Shown here: one piece after another, positions 1 through 5,412 of the stretch
Layout: every line of letters begins with the position of its first letter
Position numbering within the stretch: the stretch's first letter is position 1
Assembly: GCA_019309945.1 (NCBI GenBank)
Contig: JAFDFH010000094.1
Coordinates: 1-8,045 of the forward strand
Reading direction: 5' to 3'
Origin: Deltaproteobacteria bacterium
GTDB lineage: Bacteria; Desulfobacterota; Desulfobacteria; Desulfobacterales; JAFDFH01
DNA length: 8,045 bases
Made by a program: the position numbers and the translations under genes
Notes under the pieces: generated by a model
Seen by the model: the letters and a program-made list of their open reading frames with translations, nothing else
What the model was told of the DNA's origin: nothing
Databases searched by the model: none

Positions 1-93
1 CCTCACATACGATAAGACCGGTTTGGCGATCTCTGATCAGGTGACGCCTATTGGGTGCGGAACAACGCAAACACATTTCATTTCCCTATATTT

Positions 94-124
94 CGGGGTC
101 GTTGCTCCCCGTGGGGATTTTTTT
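94..124 (+). terminator. possible rho-independent terminator
   Basis: CGGGG (94-98) can pair with CCCCG (107-111), and a run of seven T follows at 118-124. An overlapping TCCCC/GGGGA alternative directly abuts the T run, but its loop is too small. It would terminate a plus-strand gene lying mostly left of the window, whose end cannot be identified here. All three plus frames reach a stop within the first 136 bases. Confidence 0.35.
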
Positions 125-194
125 AAATCAAATTAGATAACAATAGGGTGCACTTGATTCATGTCATACGGCGGAGATGATTTGCTAACAATTA

Positions 195-212
195 AAAGCC
201 ATGCCAGGCTTT
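195..212 (-). terminator. probable terminator of the 124-residue gene
   Basis: AAAGCC (195-200) pairs with GGCTTT (207-212) around a 6-base loop. Read on the minus strand it lies about 17 bases past the stop codon of the 230-604 gene. It is preceded by an A-rich tract and followed by TTTTAATTG, the layout of an intrinsic terminator. On the plus strand it is followed by TTTTTT (216-221), so it could work in both directions. The stem is only 6 bp. Confidence 0.5.
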
Positions 213-229
213 GTGTTTTTTGGATATTT

Positions 230-604
230 TTAAAGTATTTTTAAAAGCGTGTGCACCACGTCTCCACCCATGCCGTCCCCACAGGAAATTACCAAGCGAT
301 CGAAAATCGGTGATGCTTCTATATTTCTGGCGAAAACTTCGTCGCTACTTGTTATCAGGACTTCCTCTGCTTCTCCAAATTTCTCATTCCTTTTTTCGCC
401 ACCTATTACAAAAGCAAGTTGCTTTTGAATTTTAATACGAAGGGGAGTCGTCGTGCCTTCCTCGACAAAAAAATATACAGTAAATATTTTACCGACATTA
501 ACTGGCTTGACCTCGTCTGAATAGCCGTCGGTTCCGGTAAACATATCGAAATGGATAGAAATTTCTTCCCCGCTTTTTAAATGTAATTCCTTTTGATAGT
601 TCAT
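230..604 (-). CDS. hypothetical protein, 124 residues, unrecognised
   Basis: I do not recognise this protein. The start at 604 is chosen because AGGAG lies about 6 bases before that ATG; the reading frame stays open 20 codons further upstream, but no ribosome binding site was noted for the longer form. The product is soluble-looking, with no signal peptide or membrane segment. It alternates short hydrophobic and charged stretches suggestive of beta strands (for example KIFTVYFFVEEGT) and ends in a Gly/Asp-rich patch near ISCGDGMGGDVV. It lies 103 bases downstream of the DUF6485 gene on the same strand with no clear terminator between, so the two could share a transcript. A terminator-like hairpin follows at 195-212. 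That it is a real gene is supported by the ribosome binding site and by length; the function is unknown. Confidence 0.65.
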   Translation of the reverse strand: MNYQKELHLKSGEEISIHFDMFTGTDGYSDEVKPVNVGKIFTVYFFVEEGTTTPLRIKIQKQLAFVIGGEKRNEKFGEAEEVLITSSDEVFARNIEASPIFDRLVISCGDGMGGDVVHTLLKIL

Positions 605-707
605 TTTTTCGCTCCTATGCAGTTTTTTCTGCTTATAACAGTAATACCCGCATGCGTCCACCATTTTTTAGACGCCTTGCATATATAAAATATTTTCCCA
701 AAACATA

Positions 708-911
708 TTAAATCTTTTTTTCAGTCACCAGACGCGCAAAATGCTCAAAAGATCTGTCAAACGTCCGCTCGGCATCCTGGGAGAAACAGCACGCGGGAAG
801 CTCTCGACTCCTTAAATGGTAACTGATACAGTCGCAGCAGATCCCCTTGCGTGAACAGGGTTCATACGTACAGTTACATGATGACAGATTCTGTTCATTT
901 TTACATTCCAT
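708..911 (-). CDS. DUF6485 family Cys-rich small protein
   Basis: A 67-residue protein that by recall matches the DUF6485 family, small cysteine-rich proteins frequent in anaerobic bacteria and of unknown function. The N-terminal half carries C3, C12, C14, C19, C25, C26 and C28, with paired C41-C42 further on. The order C-x8-C-x-C-x4-C-x5-CC-x-C, followed by an H and the L-P-A-C stretch, is typical. This suggests a metal- or Fe-S-binding fold, which is inference. The ATG at 911 is preferred over an in-frame start at 932 because AGGAG lies about 5 bases before it and the family begins M-E-C. A promoter with consensus -35 box sits at 971-999. The next gene downstream is the unrecognised 124-residue protein. 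Confidence 0.85.
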   Translation of the reverse strand: MECKNEQNLSSCNCTYEPCSRKGICCDCISYHLRSRELPACCFSQDAERTFDRSFEHFARLVTEKKI

Positions 912-970
912 AGTCTTCTCCTCTGTAAGCAAATCGATTCTGATCGTTCCTGGCTGTAAAATCGATCGAT

Positions 971-999
971 ATTCTTCACTGAAAGGATACGGTTGTCAA
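971..999 (-). promoter_or_regulatory. sigma70-type promoter for the DUF6485 gene
   Basis: On the minus strand there is a perfect -35 box TTGACA (999-994), a 17-base spacer and AAGAAT (976-971, 4 of 6 to consensus). The predicted start point is near 964, giving a leader of about 50 bases. A perfect 10-bp palindrome ATCGATCGAT (961-970) overlaps the predicted start point and could be an operator; that is speculation. Confidence 0.55.
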
Positions 1000-1061
1000 C
1001 AATGAACAGCATTTTTATGAAAATTACGTTTAGATCACAATAGGTTACTATTCCAATTGGC

Positions 1062-1090
1062 TTGACACAAAATCACATTATTCATATATT
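1062..1090 (+). promoter_or_regulatory. sigma70-type promoter for the lactonase-like gene
   Basis: TTGACA (1062-1067) and TATATT (1085-1090) are separated by exactly 17 bases, 11 of 12 box positions matching consensus. Transcription would begin near 1097 and run through the MITE-like element before reaching the start codon at 1321, giving a leader of about 225 bases. An 8-bp palindrome CCAATTGG (1053-1060) adjoins the -35 box. This promoter is divergent from the one at 971-999. Confidence 0.65.
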
Positions 1091-1157
1091 TTGAAGTTAT
1101 AACCCATCTATACATCCGGCGGATCTTTATTTTTGGTTTAATCGCCTGTATAGACTA

Positions 1158-1298
1158 GTGTCCGTCCAGAAACGAGGATTTTTGTTCGAGATCAAGGCCT
1201 GCGAAAAATTTTACCACAGGTATATAGTTGATATTCCGAGGATAAAATTTTGAGCATAACGCCGAGATCGGGCAAAAAGACAGTTTCTGGATGGGCAC
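1158..1298. mobile_element. MITE-like palindromic element, 141 bp, with 7-bp target duplication
   Basis: The ends GTGTCCGTCCAGAAAC (1158-1173) and GTTTCTGGATGGGCAC (1283-1298) are inverted repeats with 14 of 16 matches. The palindrome continues inward imperfectly: the arms around 1204-1213 (AAAAATTTTA) and 1240-1250 (ATAAAATTTTG) also pair. The element is flanked by a perfect direct repeat TAGACTA (1151-1157 and 1299-1305), as expected of a target-site duplication. It has no coding capacity, so a transposase would have to act in trans. I cannot name the family. It lies between the promoter at 1062-1090 and the ribosome binding site at 1311-1315, and supplies the in-frame ATG at 1291 that would otherwise lengthen the downstream gene. 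It fills a third of the 409-base gap 912-1320; the rest of that gap holds only the two promoters. Confidence 0.8.
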
Positions 1299-1320
1299 TA
1301 GACTAACAAAAGGAGCTTGT

Positions 1321-2025
1321 ATGACCTACACCATTAATCCCCTGCTTGTTGGTATCAGAAGAGTTGACCAGGGAATCATGACCTACCAGCGGGGCTATGG
1401 AAAGCGGATCTGGCTGCCCATGTGGTCCTTTCTTCTTCAGGGCGGGGGGCAAAATGTTCTCGTGGACACGGGCCTGGACGACTTTATAACCCCACCGGAA
1501 TTTACCGCCGAGACAGGCCTGGTTCCACAATATATGGAAGATGCCCTTGAATCTGCCGGTCTTTCACCGGATGATATCAATGTCGTCATCAACACCCATT
1601 TACATGATGATCACAGTGGGAACAACCTGCTCTTTAAGAAGGCCAAATTTTACATTCAATCCATAGAGATCGACTGCTGTCTTCACCCTCATCCGCTGGA
1701 CTACCGCTATGAGCCGGACTTTATCGATGGCCTGGATATGCTTCTCGTGGATGGTGATATGGATATTCTACCCGGGATTGAACTTCTTCATACCCCCGGC
1801 CACACGCCGGGCTGCCAGACTGTTCGAGTAGAAACCGCACAGGGTAGGACCATCATCCCGGGCATGTGCTGTCACAATGACAATTTCCCCAAATCCGGTC
1901 CGGCGGTCTGTCCCGGGGTCCATAGCAATGCGTTTCAGGCCTATGACACGGCACAGCGAATCAAGGACATGAAGGGAACGCTTTTACCGTTGCACGAAAT
2001 TGGAGTAGCGCAAATGAAGTTTTAA
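1321..2025 (+). CDS. metallo-beta-lactamase-fold hydrolase, N-acyl homoserine lactonase type
   Basis: A 234-residue MBL-fold protein of the AHL-lactonase-like family, which hydrolyses lactone rings in members that have been tested; the substrate here is unknown. The zinc motif HxHxDH is at 93-98 (HLHDDH). Further metal ligands are H161 in TPGHTPG and H225 in PLHE; an early conserved VDTG lies at 48-51. The bridging Asp expected after the second His is not seen: the sequence there is G-M-C-C (181-184), so the metal site may be altered. The product appears cytoplasmic, with no signal peptide. The start at 1321 is chosen because AGGAG (1311-1315) precedes it by 5 bases, whereas the in-frame ATG at 1291 is inside the MITE-like element. 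The gene ends 33 bases from the stop of the convergent kinase gene, with no obvious hairpin between. Confidence 0.85.
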   Translation: MTYTINPLLVGIRRVDQGIMTYQRGYGKRIWLPMWSFLLQGGGQNVLVDTGLDDFITPPEFTAETGLVPQYMEDALESAGLSPDDINVVINTHLHDDHSGNNLLFKKAKFYIQSIEIDCCLHPHPLDYRYEPDFIDGLDMLLVDGDMDILPGIELLHTPGHTPGCQTVRVETAQGRTIIPGMCCHNDNFPKSGPAVCPGVHSNAFQAYDTAQRIKDMKGTLLPLHEIGVAQMKF

Positions 2026-2058
2026 AAAAATGTATTGCGGTGAAGGTTTGCGGGTAAT

Positions 2059-3771
2059 TTACAGTTTTCCTGATTTGAAAATAACGAAGATAAGCCAAAT
2101 CCCTAAAACTGTGGCAATCGTATAACCGGTCAGACCCAGGATCGCAGTAATGGAAATCGTCTTTAAACCCAGCAGGTTTAATTTAAATTCAATTACTTTT
2201 TGGGCGGAATTCAAAACCAGGGCTGCTGCGATCACAGAAGCGGAAATAACCATACCGACCGTCAGTCGGTTAAGGCTCTTTGCAATCTTTTCATCAATTT
2301 CTTGAAAACCGGTATGCCAGATTTCCACCTGAGGCCGTCCCTTAGCCAAATGCTTTAGCGCATCATAGAAGAGCTTCGGCATCATTTTCATGAATTTGCC
2401 CATATATAGGGTATCCTTGCCGATGTTTTTGAGCACTTTCCTTGCGTCATAGCCTTGTTTAAGCAGGTTTTCAGCATAGGGTCGGGCAACTTCCAGAAGA
2501 CTGGCGTCACTGTCTAAAATCTTGCCAAGGGATTCAGTTTGTATAAACGTTTTGGAGAGCAGCAAGAGATTCCTTGGTACTTTGATATGGTATTTGAACA
2601 CCAACGCAATGGCCTGTTCATAAACATCTTTTACCGAAATCGTTTGCAGGGAGCGTCCAAAAAAAGGTTCACACATATCTTTAAGATCCATCCGAAAGCT
2701 TTTGAGGTCCATGGTTTCCGCATTAATCATCCCGGTCTCCAATAATCCTTCCATTACCATATCGTAATCATGTTCAGAAAGGCCGAGGAGGAGATTTGCT
2801 AGTTGGAGCATGGTTTCTTCATCCAGATAATCAGTAATCCCAAAATCGATCAGGCTGACGCGACCGTCGTACATGACGATGGTATTGGCCGGATGGGGAT
2901 CCGCGTGAAAAAAGCCGACTTCCATTAATTGACGGCAAAACGCCCGCAATCCGATCATAGCGATTTCTTTGGGATCAATGCCATGGGCGCTTAAGACCTC
3001 GACCTGATCAATTTTGATACCTTCGATATGTTCCATTACCAGTACGGATTTTGTGGTATAATTCCAATACACTTTAGGGATATAAATTTCATCGATATCT
3101 TTGAAATTATTGGCGAACCTTTCGATGCTCCCCGCTTCTACGTACATGTCCAGTTCTTTGTGAACCATTCGTTCGAATTCTTCGACAAGGTTGGTGGTGC
3201 CTATGAGGCTGCCGATCTCAAAGGATTTTTCGATTTTATTTGAAAAATAGTACATTAAAGCAATATCTTCCCGAATCTTCTTTCTAATGCCGGGTCGAAT
3301 GACTTTGACGGCAACCGTTTCACCGGTAAAAAGTTTTGCAAAATGAACTTGTGCCACAGAAGCGGCCGCAATCGATTCAGGGTTGATCATTGCAAATATT
3401 TCATTCAAGGGGCGCTTCAGCTCTTCCTCGATGATCTGTTGGATATCCTCAAATAGTACGGGTGGTACCCGGTCTTGAAGTTTTTTAAACTCTTCGATGT
3501 ATTCAGGCGGGAAAATGTCGGCCCGGGTACTCATTAATTGTCCGAGTTTTATAAAACTGGGTCCTAATTCCTCCAGAACCAGACGAATCCGTGTTGGCGA
3601 AATTAATCCGCCTCCGAACCCTTTGCCTTTTTTTGGTGTCTTTAGCTTTTTCGTTGCCCGATCGGAAATTCGCTCTACAATATCTCCTAATCCGTGCTTG
3701 ATCAGGACCTTTGATATCACGCCAAATCTTTTAAATTGCGTCATTCTGGTTGCGCCCTTTGAAACTTTCAT
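2059..3771 (-). CDS. AarF/UbiB (ABC1) family atypical protein kinase
   Basis: A 570-residue member of the ABC1/UbiB family (E. coli UbiB is about 546), membrane-anchored atypical kinase/ATPases linked to isoprenoid-quinone biosynthesis or lipid homeostasis. The family signature KxGQ is at 75-78 (KLGQ). The Ala-rich nucleotide loop is at 135-143 (AAASVAQVH). The ATP-binding lysine is K156 in VAVKV. The catalytic HADPHPAN is at 289-296 (D291, N296), and the DFG metal site is at 309-311. Two C-terminal membrane segments are seen at about 502-523 and 541-565, usual for the family. All key residues are intact. The start at 3771 has AAGGA about 7 bases upstream; M10 is a poorer alternative. Sulfate-reducing relatives use menaquinone, so a role in ubiquinone synthesis should not be assumed. 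The upstream region is filled with degenerate repeats, and no strong promoter was found. Confidence 0.92.
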   Translation of the reverse strand: MKVSKGATRMTQFKRFGVISKVLIKHGLGDIVERISDRATKKLKTPKKGKGFGGGLISPTRIRLVLEELGPSFIKLGQLMSTRADIFPPEYIEEFKKLQDRVPPVLFEDIQQIIEEELKRPLNEIFAMINPESIAAASVAQVHFAKLFTGETVAVKVIRPGIRKKIREDIALMYYFSNKIEKSFEIGSLIGTTNLVEEFERMVHKELDMYVEAGSIERFANNFKDIDEIYIPKVYWNYTTKSVLVMEHIEGIKIDQVEVLSAHGIDPKEIAMIGLRAFCRQLMEVGFFHADPHPANTIVMYDGRVSLIDFGITDYLDEETMLQLANLLLGLSEHDYDMVMEGLLETGMINAETMDLKSFRMDLKDMCEPFFGRSLQTISVKDVYEQAIALVFKYHIKVPRNLLLLSKTFIQTESLGKILDSDASLLEVARPYAENLLKQGYDARKVLKNIGKDTLYMGKFMKMMPKLFYDALKHLAKGRPQVEIWHTGFQEIDEKIAKSLNRLTVGMVISASVIAAALVLNSAQKVIEFKLNLLGLKTISITAILGLTGYTIATVLGIWLIFVIFKSGKL

Positions 3772-3807
3772 GACACTTTCCTTTCCCAGTCCGGGATTTC
3801 TTCCGTT

Positions 3808-3937
3808 TTTGCGGCTTAGTTCCTTAGTTGTAAATTTTGTGCTTTTTGTGGTAAAACTTTTTCCATTCTGCCACCAGGCACCAAGGCACGAAGAAAGAAT
3901 AATAAATATATCCTTTGTGTCTTAGTGTCTTTGTGGC
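3808..3937. repeat. degenerate intergenic repeats with a long hairpin
   Basis: Three copies of a roughly 25-bp 'cactaaggcac / ccttagtgcc' repeat lie upstream of the kinase gene. One at 3808-3830 reads TTTGCGGCTTAGTTCCTTAG. Two more, at 3870-3896 and 3911-3937, face each other and form an imperfect hairpin (GCCAC at 3870-3874 with GTGGC at 3933-3937) around an AT-rich loop. The same family recurs at 6571-6600 and 6775-6802. Such repeats are common between genes in environmental Desulfobacterota and some other phyla. They are non-coding; the chance reading frames they generate should not be annotated. A weak promoter for the kinase (TTTACC-17-TACAAC, 3855-3827 on the minus strand) overlaps this region and is not firm. 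Confidence 0.7.
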
Positions 3938-3965
3938 AAATATTTTTGGTTCCGGCTTTTCCGGG

Positions 3966-4211
3966 TTAGGATGAAAAAGGTGGTTTGATCCGACGCCATT
4001 TGTGGGGGATTTCTTTAAGCTTTTCAGCGCTGGCAATATAGCTTTCAAGGTAACCGCACTGGGCGCAGACATAATTATCGAGCGCAGCGATCGAAAATAA
4101 ACCAATGGGGATAGAATTGCTTGCGAAAGGCCCGCTTTTCGGTGCAATATTTAAACCTGCGTAAATTTCATCAGAACCACATTTGGGACATTTTCCTTCT
4201 CTCAATTTCAT
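3966..4211 (-). CDS. small zinc-ribbon protein
   Basis: An 81-residue protein with two CxxC knuckles, CPKCG at 8-12 (C8, C11) and CAQCG at 49-53 (C49, C52). These form a split zinc ribbon with a 37-residue insert rich in small and hydrophobic residues (GPFASNSIPIGLFS). This layout fits small zinc-ribbon proteins of unknown role in bacteria and archaea. No partner can be inferred. The C-terminal tail is basic (HKWRRIK). The annotated ATG follows the AGGAGG box by a single base, an unusually short distance; TTG at 4205 (codon 3) would have a normal 7-base spacing and give a 79-residue protein with both knuckles. It has its own promoter at 4263-4291 and so is probably separate from the rhomboid gene upstream. 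Confidence 0.8.
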   Translation of the reverse strand: MKLREGKCPKCGSDEIYAGLNIAPKSGPFASNSIPIGLFSIAALDNYVCAQCGYLESYIASAEKLKEIPHKWRRIKPPFSS

Positions 4212-4212
4212 A

Positions 4213-4218
4213 CCTCCT
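4213..4218 (-). promoter_or_regulatory. strong Shine-Dalgarno AGGAGG too close to the ATG
   Basis: AGGAGG on the minus strand (4218-4213) is separated from the ATG at 4211 by one base, but from the in-frame TTG at 4205 by seven. The usual optimum is 5-9 bases, so the ribosome may prefer the TTG. This decides between an 81- and a 79-residue zinc-ribbon protein. Confidence 0.6.
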
Positions 4219-4262
4219 GTGGAAAATTATTATAAGATAAAAATACAAAAGCTTAGTAAAAA

Positions 4263-4291
4263 AGTATGACTGAAAGTTAACGGTGTGTCAA
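4263..4291 (-). promoter_or_regulatory. sigma70-type promoter for the zinc-ribbon gene
   Basis: On the minus strand there is TTGACA (4291-4286), a 17-base spacer and CATACT (4268-4263, 4 of 6). The start point would be near 4256, giving a leader of about 45 bases. A perfect TATAAT occurs nearer the gene (4234-4229) but lacks a matching -35 box. Confidence 0.5.
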
Positions 4292-4298
4292 ATAAAAC

Positions 4299-4338
4299 AA
4301 TATCTCATATCGCCCCCTATTTCCCCATAGCAGATATT
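4299..4338 (-). terminator. possible terminator of the rhomboid gene
   Basis: AATATCT (4299-4305) pairs with AGATATT (4332-4338), and an inner CTAT/ATAG stem lies within. It begins 6 bases past the rhomboid stop codon. On the minus strand it is followed by a loose T-rich stretch (GTTTTATTT) that overlaps the next promoter. The stem is AT-rich and the loop long, so termination may be weak. Confidence 0.35.
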
Positions 4339-4343
4339 ATTAA

Positions 4344-5204
4344 TCAAAAAGCCTTCATCCAGGCTGTGGCAATTATACCTATGGCTGCAATGAGAAAACA
4401 AGCCTGATATCCTTTTGATGTTGGACGCTTCACAAAAATACTGTAAAAAGACCCCGAGATAATTCCCGTGAAAAACCCGAATAGATGCGCCATCAAGTCG
4501 GAGTACTTTCCAGAGCCCAGAATACCAAGAAGCGCCAGACCACAACTTAAAGGAAGCAACGCTTTTATTTTATGCCCGGGTTGCCTGAATTTCTTGAAAA
4601 ACTGATAGGCACTCAGGATACCGATCGCTCCGAATATGGCAGTAGACGCTCCGACCGAAATATGACCAGACTTGTATAATAAAGCATTCACCAAATTCCC
4701 GGCTATCCCGGTGACAAGAATCATGAACCATCCAACACCCCAACCCATGATTGTGCTTACGGCCGTCCCAAATATAGTAATACCAACGATATTGCCCATG
4801 ATATGCAAGGTATTTGCATGAAGCATCAGGGATGTCACGCTTCGGTATAATTCTCCATGCAAAATGTGGTAGGCCGATGATCCGTATGCCCGGATAAAAA
4901 ACCCACTTGCATCGCCTGTTACGATGGCAACATGGCATACCAGCAATATAACGGCTACCCATAGGCCTGTGAAAGTCCTTTGGTAATCATACCAAAGGGG
5001 TTCAGGTACTGTATGGAAATTCTGGTCATCTTTAAGATATTGGTCGACCGCATTTAGGGCATTTTCATAATCCGTCGCATTAACCAATATATTCCATCCA
5101 TTTTTCCCTTTTCTGGAATGGGAAGAAATGCCGGTTGATGACAGGACCAGCCTGTATGTATTCGCGTCATCTTCTGAAAGATTATTAAATATAACGGTCA
5201 TCAT
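4344..5204 (-). CDS. rhomboid family intramembrane serine protease with N-terminal DUF2007-like domain
   Basis: A 286-residue inner-membrane protein. The first ~65 residues are soluble and resemble the DUF2007/ACT-like small domain found ahead of some rhomboids (NNLSEDDANTYRLVL, then a DYENALNAVDQYL helix). The rhomboid core of about six membrane segments follows, from about 78 to 284. Catalytic signatures are intact: HIMGN at 134-138 with oxyanion N138, the nucleophile S187 in GASTAIFG (185-192), and the general base H240 in AHLFGFFTG. It should cleave membrane-spanning substrates within the bilayer; the substrate is unknown. Two adjacent ATGs (5204, 5201) compete; AGGA overlaps the first and is close to the second, so the exact start and the translation strength are uncertain. 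It is transcribed divergently from the rdgC pair, from a promoter at 5261-5289. Confidence 0.9.
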   Translation of the reverse strand: MMTVIFNNLSEDDANTYRLVLSSTGISSHSRKGKNGWNILVNATDYENALNAVDQYLKDDQNFHTVPEPLWYDYQRTFTGLWVAVILLVCHVAIVTGDASGFFIRAYGSSAYHILHGELYRSVTSLMLHANTLHIMGNIVGITIFGTAVSTIMGWGVGWFMILVTGIAGNLVNALLYKSGHISVGASTAIFGAIGILSAYQFFKKFRQPGHKIKALLPLSCGLALLGILGSGKYSDLMAHLFGFFTGIISGSFYSIFVKRPTSKGYQACFLIAAIGIIATAWMKAF

Positions 5205-5229
5205 CCTGGCTACATCTCAGATACGTCTT

Positions 5230-5254
5230 GCCTATCTTATGGATAAGATAAGGC
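5230..5254. other. dyad in the rhomboid leader: operator or hairpin
   Basis: GCCTATCTTAT (5230-5240) and ATAAGATAAGGC (5243-5254) form an inverted repeat of 11 pairs with one bulged base. It lies immediately after the predicted start point of the rhomboid transcript and about 26 bases before its ATG. On the plus strand it is followed by TTTTTA (5255-5260), so it could alternatively stop plus-strand (antisense) transcription. Position favours a repressor operator or a leader hairpin controlling the rhomboid gene, but this is inference. Confidence 0.5.
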
Positions 5255-5260
5255 TTTTTA

Positions 5261-5289
5261 ATCCTAATCTTTTTTGATGCACTTGTGAA
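5261..5289 (-). promoter_or_regulatory. sigma70-type promoter for the rhomboid gene
   Basis: On the minus strand there is TTCACA (5289-5284, 5 of 6), a 17-base spacer and TAGGAT (5266-5261, 4 of 6). The predicted start point is near 5254, at the edge of the dyad at 5230-5254. Confidence 0.45.
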
Positions 5290-5345
5290 AAGGTCTTTTT
5301 TACTTCCACGCATACAAAACCGCTTTGGGAAATGGATGTTTTTTC

Positions 5346-5374
5346 TTGTGCAGCTTAAGAATAAAGGCTATAAA
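5346..5374 (+). promoter_or_regulatory. possible promoter for the rdgC pair
   Basis: TTGTGC (5346-5351) and TATAAA (5369-5374) are 17 bases apart. The -10 box is good and the -35 box weak (3 of 6). The leader would be about 32 bases. The surrounding DNA is AT-rich, so other -10-like strings (TTATTATAG at 5378-5386) also occur. Confidence 0.35.
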
Positions 5375-5412
5375 AGCTTATTATAGACACCTAAAAATCG
5401 GAGAAAAATTAA

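Noticed and set aside
2..136. Plus-strand frame open from the left edge to TAG at 134-136 as the tail of a gene
   Set aside because: Only 44 codons, not recognised, and it would run through the terminator-like hairpin and T run at 94-124. Another frame ending at 13-15 or 42-44 is equally possible.
1291..1320. Upstream ATG at 1291 as start of the lactonase-like gene
   Set aside because: It lies within the terminal inverted repeat of the MITE-like element and adds ten residues without family support; the ATG at 1321 has a good Shine-Dalgarno.
3824..4147. 107-codon open frame on the minus strand across the repeats and the zinc-ribbon gene
   Set aside because: It is the usual chance translation of the 'cactaaggcac' repeats (reads like FATKTLRHKG and FVPWCLVAEW) and overlaps the better-supported zinc-ribbon gene in another frame.
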